From the NCBI RefSeq assembly GCF_000956475.1, contig NZ_JYJB01000010.1, forward strand, positions 806,001-870,000: DNA of 64,000 nt, given 5' to 3'. Origin of the DNA: Microbacterium hydrocarbonoxydans (GTDB taxonomy: Bacteria > Actinomycetota > Actinomycetes > Actinomycetales > Microbacteriaceae). Each line of letters opens with the position of its first letter. Position 1 is the first letter of the stretch. Position numbers and translations under genes: made by a program. The notes under the pieces are model-generated. The model searched no databases. It saw nothing but the letters and a program-made list of their open reading frames with translations, and was not told the DNA's origin. Of the stretch, positions 1 through 6,455 are shown piece by piece.

Positions 1-17
1 CGGAGGTCGTCGCGCGG

Positions 18-353
18 TCAGTGCCCGATCACGATGAGCGCGATGCCGCTAGCGACAGCCGCGGCGCACAGTGCGAAGCATCCGTAGGCGCCGACCAGAG
101 CGAGTCTCTTCTCGCCAGCCGTGAGCGGGCTCTTCTTGGCGGCTTTCGCAGCCTTCTTCTCTGCGCGCCTGAGGTCCTTCTCCGTGATCACGGTGATCGC
201 GTCGGTGAACTCGGCCGGGCTCACGACCGGCGCACGGCCGCTGCGGACCAGAAGCCGGAGCCCGATCGCATAGAAGCCGACGATCGCGCACGCGCCGACG
301 AGAGCCGCGACGAACACCAGGAGGAATGCGTTCCAGTCGATCACGACGCTCAC
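18..353 (-). CDS. small two-helix membrane protein coupled to Pit
   Basis: A 111-residue protein of unrecognised family. A first hydrophobic helix spans about residues 8-35 and a second about 85-108. Between them is a basic Lys/Ala stretch around residues 62-74. The GTG start overlaps the stop codon of the upstream pit gene as GTGA, and GAGGAGAG lies just before it, so the two genes are translationally coupled. It may be an accessory to the phosphate transporter, but this is inferred only from the overlap. Confidence 0.75.
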   Translation of the reverse strand: MSVVIDWNAFLLVFVAALVGACAIVGFYAIGLRLLVRSGRAPVVSPAEFTDAITVITEKDLRRAEKKAAKAAKKSPLTAGEKRLALVGAYGCFALCAAAVASGIALIVIGH

Positions 354-1822
354 AGCGACTCTCCTCTGCTGGAGTTCTGCTCGGACTCGACGGGGGCCTT
401 CGCCTTCTTGCCGGCTTCGGCCTTGCCCTTGGACTTCTTCTTCTCGGCCTTGGCCTTGGCCGCCTTGTCGGCTGCCGCCTTTTCCGCTTCGGCGCGCACC
501 TTCTTGGCGTCGGCCTTGGCCTGCTCACGTGCGGCAGCACGAGCCTTGGCCTCGGCCTTCGCCCGCTCGATGCGCTGCTGACGCCGCGTGGGAGGCGGGG
601 TCTCTGGCAGTTCGACGGCGAGCCCCGACTCGGCCACGTCGCTCATCGCGTTGGCGTGGGTCACCGCATCCTTCCGCGAGCGCAGGAAGAGACCGACGAT
701 GATCGCCACGGCGAGCACCGCGTCGACCGCGATGCCCCAGCCGCCGAGCCACTGGATCAGGAGCGCGGCGAGAGCGCCGACGGCGCCCGCCGCGGGAAGC
801 GTGAGGAGCCAGCCGATCGCGATCCGCCCGGCCGTTCCCCAGCGCACGGAGGATCCGCGACGACCGAGGCCAGAGCCGATCACGGAGCCCGATGCGACCT
901 GCGTCGTCGACAGCGCGAAGCCGAAGTAGCTGGAGGCCAGGATGGTCGCGGCCGTGGAGCTCTCGGCCGCGAAGCCCTGCGCGGGCTTGACGTCGGTGAG
1001 ACCCTTGCCGAGCGTGCGGATGATCCGCCAGCCGCCGAGATAGGTTCCCAGGGCGATCGTGACGGCACACGCGACGATGACCCAGAGGTGCGGATCGGCC
1101 TGATCCTGGCTCTGCCACCCCACCGTGATGAGGGCGAGAGTGATGACGCCCATGGTCTTCTGCGCGTCGTTCGTGCCGTGCGCGAGGGCGACCATCGAGG
1201 AGGTGAAGATCTGGCCCCACCGGAATCCGTCGCGTCCGTCGGGCTTGTTGTCGTAGCGACGCGTGATCGAGTACGCGATCTTCGTGGCCGCGAACGCGAT
1301 GATGCCCGCCGTGACGGGGGCGATGACCGCCGGGAGCACGATCTTCGACAGAACGGCCCCGAAGTCGATGCCGCCGAATCCGACACCCACCAGGGTCGCG
1401 CCGATCAGACCGCCGAACAGCGCGTGCGAGGAGCTGGAGGGAAGACCCAGCAGCCACGTCAGCATGTTCCAGGTGATCGCGCCGATCAGTCCGGCGAAGA
1501 TCATCGGCAGGAACGCATCGGATACTCCGTCGTCGCGGATGATCCCGTGCGAGACGGTCTGCGAGACCTCGGTCGACAGGAAGGCGCCGACGAGGTTCAG
1601 CCCTGCGGCCAGCAGGACGGCGGTCTTGGGCTTGAGGGCTCCGGTCGCGATGGGCGTGGCCATTGCGTTCGCGGTGTCGTGAAACCCATTGGTGAAGTCG
1701 AAGAACAGTGCCAGTGCGATCACCAGCACGACGATGAGGGCTGCGGTTTCCACCGTTCGCTTTCGGTCGTTTGAGGAGGAAGGTGATGTCGACGGGATCG
1801 ACGTGACGAACGAAGAGTTCAT
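350..1822 (-). CDS. pit: PiT-family inorganic phosphate transporter
   Basis: Low-affinity phosphate:cation symporter of the cytoplasmic membrane, 490 aa. Both halves of the PiT signature are visible: TNGFHDTANAMA near residues 44-55 and AHGTNDAQKTMG near 211-222, inside about ten hydrophobic segments. The ATG start is preceded by GGAAGA; a GTG 22 codons further in (before ETAALI) is a possible shorter start. The last 80 residues or so form an Ala/Lys/Glu-rich, helical, cytosolic tail that is unusual for the family. It is followed by a GTGA-coupled small membrane protein, and an 18-bp palindrome sits in its leader. Confidence 0.93.
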   Translation of the reverse strand: MNSSFVTSIPSTSPSSSNDRKRTVETAALIVVLVIALALFFDFTNGFHDTANAMATPIATGALKPKTAVLLAAGLNLVGAFLSTEVSQTVSHGIIRDDGVSDAFLPMIFAGLIGAITWNMLTWLLGLPSSSSHALFGGLIGATLVGVGFGGIDFGAVLSKIVLPAVIAPVTAGIIAFAATKIAYSITRRYDNKPDGRDGFRWGQIFTSSMVALAHGTNDAQKTMGVITLALITVGWQSQDQADPHLWVIVACAVTIALGTYLGGWRIIRTLGKGLTDVKPAQGFAAESSTAATILASSYFGFALSTTQVASGSVIGSGLGRRGSSVRWGTAGRIAIGWLLTLPAAGAVGALAALLIQWLGGWGIAVDAVLAVAIIVGLFLRSRKDAVTHANAMSDVAESGLAVELPETPPPTRRQQRIERAKAEAKARAAAREQAKADAKKVRAEAEKAAADKAAKAKAEKKKSKGKAEAGKKAKAPVESEQNSSRGESL

Positions 1823-1839
1823 CGTGGGTTTTTCTTCCG

Positions 1840-1857
1840 TTTACCGGCCCCGGTAAA
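1840..1857. promoter_or_regulatory. palindrome in the pit leader, possible operator
   Basis: A perfect inverted repeat, TTTACCGG-CC-CCGGTAAA, lies 18 bases before the pit start and between pit and the divergent peptidase gene. Its symmetry and AT-containing ends suit a dimeric repressor site. No regulator is identified. Confidence 0.45.
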
Positions 1858-1897
1858 TCCTCCCATCCGGGCCGGAGCCGGTCAACTCGACCTGGGC

Positions 1898-1903
1898 TAG
1901 CGT
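1898..1903 (+). promoter_or_regulatory. -10 box of the S9 peptidase gene
   Basis: TAGCGT lies six bases before the GTG start. This geometry predicts transcription starting at the start codon, giving a leaderless mRNA. Confidence 0.5.
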
Positions 1904-1909
1904 GGAACG

Positions 1910-4006
1910 GTGACTGACGCACCGATCGCCGCCCGACGCCCGACCTCCCGCACGCATCACGGCGACACCTTCGAGGATCCGTACGAGTGGTTGCGCGACA
2001 AGGACTCCGCCGAGGTGATCACGCATCTTGACGCCGAGAACGCGTTCACGGATGCCGCGACCGCTCACCTGGCGCCGCTGCGCGAGCGGCTCTTCCAGGA
2101 GATCAAGGGCCGCGTCCAGGAGACCGACCTGTCTGTGCCCACCCGGCGCGGCGGCTGGTGGTACTACAGCCGTACCGAAGAGGGAGCCCAATACGGCATC
2201 CACTGCCGCACCGCCGCTGCGCCAGACGACTGGACTCCCCCTGTCCTGGAGCCCGGGGTCGCCGTGCCCGGTGAAGTCGTCCTGCTGGACGGCAATGTCG
2301 AGGCCGAAGACCACGAGTTCTTCTCGCTGGGCGCCTTCGACACCTCGGATGACGCCACGAGACTCCTCTGGTCGACCGACTTCGAGGGCGACGAGCTCTA
2401 TACGGTGCACGTGCGCGATCTCACGACGGGCGAGACTCTGCCCGACGAGATCCCGAACACCGGCAGCGCGTTCTTCACGCCCGATAGCTCCGGCGTCATC
2501 TACACCACTCGCGACGAGGCGTGGCGCCCTGACACCCTCTGGCTGCACCGGCTCGGCACAGACGTCGCCGACGACGTGCAGCTGTTCCACGAGCCGGACG
2601 AGAAGTTCTGGCTCGGCGCCGGGATCACCCGCAGCCGCCGCTACCTCGTGATCGCGGTCGGCTCCAGCATCACCAGCGAGGAGTATCTGGTCGACCTCGA
2701 AGGCGATCTCACCGCCGAGCCGCGCATCGTCTGGCCGCGCATGGAAGGCGTCGAGTACTCGCTCGAGCACGCCGTGGTCGACGGTGAGGATCGGCTGTAC
2801 ATCCTGCACAACCAGGACGCTTTGGACTTCGAGCTCGTCTCGGTTCCGGCATCCGATCCGCAGGGCGAACGCCGGGTCGTGCTGCCGCACACCCCGGGCC
2901 GACGGCTTCTCGGCATGGACGCCTTCCGCGACTTCGGCACGGTCGAGTACCGCAGCGAGGGGCTCGAGCGTGTCGCGCTGCTCGATTACGCCAGCGACGC
3001 ACTCGAGGACATCGCTTTCGACGAGCCTCTGTACTCGGCAGGTGTGAGCGGCAACCCGGAATGGCACTCGCCGTTCCTGCGTCTCGGCTATGGCTCGTTC
3101 GTCACACCCGGCACCGTCTACGAGCTCGATCTCGCCACCCGGGAACTCGTGCTGCGCAAGCAGGCAGTCGTCCTGGGCGGCTACTCCCCCGCGGATTACG
3201 GACAGGAGCGCGCCTGGGCCACAGCATCCGACGGCACGCGCGTGCCGATCTCGCTGGTCTGGAAGCGGTCTTTCGGGGAGCCGGGCACTTCCGTTCGCCC
3301 GGTGCACCTGTACGGCTACGGCTCCTACGAGCACTCAATCGATCCCGGCTTCTCCGTGGCGCGTCTCTCGGAGCTCGACCGCGGCGTGATCTTCGCGGTC
3401 GCCCATGTGCGCGGCGGAGGCGAGATGGGGCGCCAGTGGTACGAAGACGGAAAGCTGCTCAGCAAGCGCAACACCTTCACGGACTTCGTCGCCTGCGCCG
3501 AGCACCTCGTCGCGAGCGGTGTGACCTCGCCCGATCGCCTGGTCGCCGAGGGCGGCAGCGCGGGAGGACTGCTGATGGGCGCCGTCGCCAATCTCGCGCC
3601 GTCCTCCTTCGCCGGCATCCTGGCCGTTGTCCCGTTCGTCGATGCGCTGACGACCATCCTCGACCCGTCGCTGCCGCTCACGGTGATCGAGTGGGACGAG
3701 TGGGGCGACCCGCTTCACGATGCCGACGTGTACGCGTACATGAAGTCGTACACGCCGTATGAGAACATCCGCTCCGGCATCGAGTATCCCCGCATCCTCG
3801 CCGTCACCTCGCTCAACGACTCTCGAGTGGCCTACGTCGAACCGGCGAAGTGGGTCGCCGCGCTGCGCGAGGCCGGAGCATCCGACGTCCTGCTGAAGTG
3901 CGAGATGGTCGCAGGTCACGGTGGCGTGAGCGGCAGGTACAACTCCTGGCGCGAGCGCGCGTTCGAGCTCGCGTGGATCCTCGACGTGCTCGGCCTCGCC
4001 GAGTAG
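1910..4006 (+). CDS. ptrB: S9-family prolyl oligopeptidase (oligopeptidase B type)
   Basis: Cytosolic serine peptidase, 698 aa, that probably cleaves short peptides after basic residues. The N-terminal part (about 1-420) fits the seven-bladed propeller domain. The C-terminal alpha/beta hydrolase domain has the nucleophile in GGSAGG (Ser550), Asp637 in NDSRV and His670 in AGHGG. Length and residue spacing match oligopeptidase B rather than short S9 exopeptidases. No signal peptide is seen. The GTG start has no Shine-Dalgarno sequence but a TANNNT box six bases upstream. The gene is followed after 42 bases by the first of two hairpin repeats. Substrate preference is inferred from family. Confidence 0.9.
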   Translation: MTDAPIAARRPTSRTHHGDTFEDPYEWLRDKDSAEVITHLDAENAFTDAATAHLAPLRERLFQEIKGRVQETDLSVPTRRGGWWYYSRTEEGAQYGIHCRTAAAPDDWTPPVLEPGVAVPGEVVLLDGNVEAEDHEFFSLGAFDTSDDATRLLWSTDFEGDELYTVHVRDLTTGETLPDEIPNTGSAFFTPDSSGVIYTTRDEAWRPDTLWLHRLGTDVADDVQLFHEPDEKFWLGAGITRSRRYLVIAVGSSITSEEYLVDLEGDLTAEPRIVWPRMEGVEYSLEHAVVDGEDRLYILHNQDALDFELVSVPASDPQGERRVVLPHTPGRRLLGMDAFRDFGTVEYRSEGLERVALLDYASDALEDIAFDEPLYSAGVSGNPEWHSPFLRLGYGSFVTPGTVYELDLATRELVLRKQAVVLGGYSPADYGQERAWATASDGTRVPISLVWKRSFGEPGTSVRPVHLYGYGSYEHSIDPGFSVARLSELDRGVIFAVAHVRGGGEMGRQWYEDGKLLSKRNTFTDFVACAEHLVASGVTSPDRLVAEGGSAGGLLMGAVANLAPSSFAGILAVVPFVDALTTILDPSLPLTVIEWDEWGDPLHDADVYAYMKSYTPYENIRSGIEYPRILAVTSLNDSRVAYVEPAKWVAALREAGASDVLLKCEMVAGHGGVSGRYNSWRERAFELAWILDVLGLAE

Positions 4007-4048
4007 CCCGCCCGCTTGCCTCCGCTCCGAGGTCGACTTCTCCCCGAG

Positions 4049-4116
4049 AATAGGTCAACCGCACGAGAATAGGATCGATGGCCGCATCCGACCTCATCTC
4101 GCGCGGTTGACCTGTT
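4049..4116. repeat. left copy of 68-bp hairpin repeat
   Basis: The 5' arm is AATAGGTCAACCGCACGAGA and the 3' arm TCTCGCGCGGTTGACCTGTT. Pairing extends outward to 4043-4122, with 23 of 26 positions complementary. The 5' arm is identical over 21 bases to that of the copy at 5073-5140, and the whole element has the same length and orientation. The central loop differs more. It lies 42 bases after the peptidase stop, so it could also terminate that transcript. Confidence 0.85.
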
Positions 4117-4223
4117 TTCGGGATGGGGCGAATGCTCCTGCACAAGTCGGGGAGCCGTCCATTCTGTCCCCATGAGCTGGTTCTGCGCTCCAACGAGGGC
4201 CATCGATCCCGCAGGCTGGGCCG

Positions 4224-5057
4224 ATGCTTCTCGAAGAATGGCTCAGCAGGCACGACGGCGCGGCGCACACCTCGGACATCTACGCGGCGGGATTCAGCCG
4301 GCATGCGATCTCGAAGGGAATCGAAAGCGGGAGGATGCTGCGACTGCGCAGATCCTGGATCGTGCTGAGAGACTGCGAGGCAGACATCGTGTCGGCTGTC
4401 GCCGCGGGCGGACGACTGACATGCGTCAGCGAGGCGCGACGGCTGGGGCTGTGGGTTCCCGACGATGACGTCGTGCACATCTCGGTCAGATCCGAGCGCT
4501 CGCATTTCGACAAGAATGCGTTCTCGGTCCACTGGTCACGCGGCCCGGCGCCGACGAGGGCTCGCGCCCCGATCGAGCCCCTGATCAACGTGCTCGATCA
4601 CGTTGCTCGCTGCCAAGAACCGCCGCAGGCTCTGGCTATCTGGGAATCCGGATTGAACAAGCGGCTGATCGCCGCTCCTGTGCTCCATGCCGTGCACTGG
4701 ACGGGGAACCGCGCGAGGCGGATCGCCGCGATCGCGTCGAGCCTCTCGGACTCCGGCATGGAGACCGAGTTCGTCATCCTCATGCGCGCGATCGGCATTC
4801 ACGTCCGACAGCAGGCGTGGATCGACGGACATCGCGTCGACGCGCTGATCGGAGATCGCCTCATCATCCAACTCGACGGGTTCGCACATCACAGCGACGC
4901 CGTCGCACGTCGCCGGGACATCGAGGCAGACGCCCGCCTGCGACTTCGCGGGTACACGGTTCTGCGCTTCGACTATTACCAGGTCTTCTTCCAGCCGGAG
5001 TTCGTTCAGGAGACGATCCGCACCGCGATCGCGCAGCTGCTCCACATCGCCGGCTGA
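4224..5057 (+). CDS. winged-helix / DUF559 (Vsr-like) nuclease-family protein
   Basis: A 277-residue protein. Residues 1-50 resemble the N-terminal winged helix of AbiEi-type antitoxins. Residues 175-275 resemble DUF559, a PD-(D/E)xK nuclease-like fold related to Vsr endonucleases: an acidic METEF helix (Glu180, Glu182), Asp206 in HRVDALIG, Asp218 in IIQLDGFAHH, and a C-terminal RLRGYTVLRF strand. Catalysis is plausible but not shown; the usual E-x-D is Q-L-D here. The gene stands alone, with no AbiEii partner, and is bracketed by two direct hairpin repeats about 1 kb apart. No Shine-Dalgarno sequence is obvious before the ATG. Confidence 0.8.
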   Translation: MLLEEWLSRHDGAAHTSDIYAAGFSRHAISKGIESGRMLRLRRSWIVLRDCEADIVSAVAAGGRLTCVSEARRLGLWVPDDDVVHISVRSERSHFDKNAFSVHWSRGPAPTRARAPIEPLINVLDHVARCQEPPQALAIWESGLNKRLIAAPVLHAVHWTGNRARRIAAIASSLSDSGMETEFVILMRAIGIHVRQQAWIDGHRVDALIGDRLIIQLDGFAHHSDAVARRRDIEADARLRLRGYTVLRFDYYQVFFQPEFVQETIRTAIAQLLHIAG

Positions 5058-5072
5058 TTCACGACATCCGAC

Positions 5073-5140
5073 AATAGGTCAACCGCACGAGAAGAGGATG
5101 CTTGACTGCATCCTTCCTGTTCTCGCGCGGTTGACCTATT
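5073..5140. repeat. right copy of 68-bp hairpin repeat
   Basis: The arms at 5073-5093 and 5120-5140 are complementary at 20 of 21 positions. An inner stem AGGATGC/GCATCCT (5095-5101 and 5108-5114) sits in the loop. It is a direct copy of the element at 4049-4116, beginning 15 bases after the DUF559 stop codon. A terminator role is possible, but there is no U-tract. Confidence 0.85.
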
Positions 5141-5182
5141 CTGGCGCTTCCTGGAAGCCCGCTACCTCGGCGGAAGCGCGCT

Positions 5183-5215
5183 GCCCCGGAGAACCGGCGC
5201 TCAAGCCGCCGGGGC
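5183..5215 (-). terminator. probable pfkA terminator
   Basis: GCCCCGG (5183-5189) pairs with CCGGGGC (5209-5215), with an inner CGGC/GCCG stem. It directly abuts the pfkA stop codon and has no U-run. Confidence 0.5.
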
Positions 5216-6244
5216 TCAGCCGAACAGCGTGGCTGCGGCGTCGTAGCGCACCTGCGGGACCGTGTTCAGCTCGCCCAGCGCGTCGGCGAAGGGCACGCGC
5301 ACGATCTCGGTGCCCTGCATCGCGACCATCTGGCCCCACGCGGCGTCCATGATGGCATCCGCGGCGTGCATGCCGAGGCGCGTCGCGAGAACACGATCGA
5401 ACGCCGAGGGGGCGCCTCCCCGCTGGATGTGGCCGAGGATCGTGGCGCGCGTCTCGATACCCGTGATCCGCTCGATCTCGGGTGCGAGCAGGTCGCCGAT
5501 CCCGCCGAGGCGGGGACGGTTGAACGCGTCGAGGCCCTTGTCGCTGTAAGCCTCCTCCATGTCGCGGAGCTTGAAGCCCTCCGACACGACGACCAGGGGC
5601 GCACGCCCACGGTCGTGAGCGCTCGTCACCAGGTCGGCGATCTCCTCGATCGACATCGGGACCTCGGGGATGCAGATCACGTGAGCGCCCGCGGCCATGC
5701 CGGCGTGCAGGGCGATCCAGCCGACGTGGCGGCCCATGACCTCGGCGACCATGCAGCGGCGGTGCGAGTCGCCCGTGGTGCGCAGCCGGTCCATCGCGTC
5801 TGTGGCGATGTTCACCGCGGTGTCGAAACCGAAGGAGTAGTCGGTGGCGCGCAGATCGTTGTCGATCGTCTTCGGGACGCCGATCACGTTGATGCCGTCC
5901 TTGGCGAGGCGATCGGCCGCCGCGAGCGTGCCTTCGCCGCCGATCGCGATGATGCCGTCGATCTTGTGGCCGTACAGCGTCTTCGCGATGTTCTCGGCGC
6001 CACCGCGCTCACCCTCGTAGGGGTTGGTCCGGCTCGTGCCGAGGATCGTGCCGCCGACCTTCGACAGGCCCTTCACGTCATGCCGGGTGAGCGGGAAGAA
6101 GTCGCCGTCGACGACGCCGCGCCAGCCGTCACGGATGCCGACGAACTCGAGGTCGTACGCGCGGGTGCCCTTGAGTACGATCGCGCGGATCACCGCGTTG
6201 AGCCCGGGGCAGTCGCCGCCGCTCGTGAGGATGCCGATCTTCAT
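5216..6244 (-). CDS. pfkA: 6-phosphofructokinase
   Basis: Phosphorylates fructose 6-phosphate to fructose 1,6-bisphosphate in glycolysis; 342 aa, cytosolic. The start is the ATG of MKIGILTSGGDCPG, with GAAGGCGG upstream; the frame stays open further upstream without family similarity. Diagnostic sites are GGEGT at 102-106 and PKTIDND at 124-130. Gly105 is the residue typical of ATP users, while Lys125 is typical of pyrophosphate-dependent enzymes. That mixture is known from actinobacterial ATP-PFKs, so ATP is the more likely donor. Its leader is about 70 bases after a plausible TAGTGT box. Confidence 0.93.
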   Translation of the reverse strand: MKIGILTSGGDCPGLNAVIRAIVLKGTRAYDLEFVGIRDGWRGVVDGDFFPLTRHDVKGLSKVGGTILGTSRTNPYEGERGGAENIAKTLYGHKIDGIIAIGGEGTLAAADRLAKDGINVIGVPKTIDNDLRATDYSFGFDTAVNIATDAMDRLRTTGDSHRRCMVAEVMGRHVGWIALHAGMAAGAHVICIPEVPMSIEEIADLVTSAHDRGRAPLVVVSEGFKLRDMEEAYSDKGLDAFNRPRLGGIGDLLAPEIERITGIETRATILGHIQRGGAPSAFDRVLATRLGMHAADAIMDAAWGQMVAMQGTEIVRVPFADALGELNTVPQVRYDAAATLFG

Positions 6245-6415
6245 GCTGCCGCCTTCGGTTGTTCGGGTCAGTGAGGGGGTAAAGGCGACGTTGCCTGCGA
6301 ACGACACTAGCGCCCCGGCAGGAGGAAGCGCCATTCTCGGCGACGAAAACAGCGAATCTTGACTGCTGATCTCAGACGAAATGCCAGACGTGCCAGATAC
6401 TGGCGGGATTCGACA

Positions 6416-6455
6416 GAAATGGGCGTTAAGAACCGAGGTTCTTAACGCCCATTTC
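6416..6455 (-). terminator. 19-bp perfect palindrome after the SNF2 gene
   Basis: GAAATGGGCGTTAAGAACC at 6416-6434 is exactly complementary to 6437-6455, leaving only two unpaired bases. It begins at the base after the SNF2 stop codon. The AT-containing outer stem and lack of a T-run are unlike the other GC-rich hairpins here. A terminator is the simplest reading. Confidence 0.65.

Noticed and set aside
4224..5057. Type IV AbiE toxin-antitoxin system
   Set aside because: Only the winged-helix part resembles AbiEi; no adjacent AbiEii nucleotidyltransferase is present.
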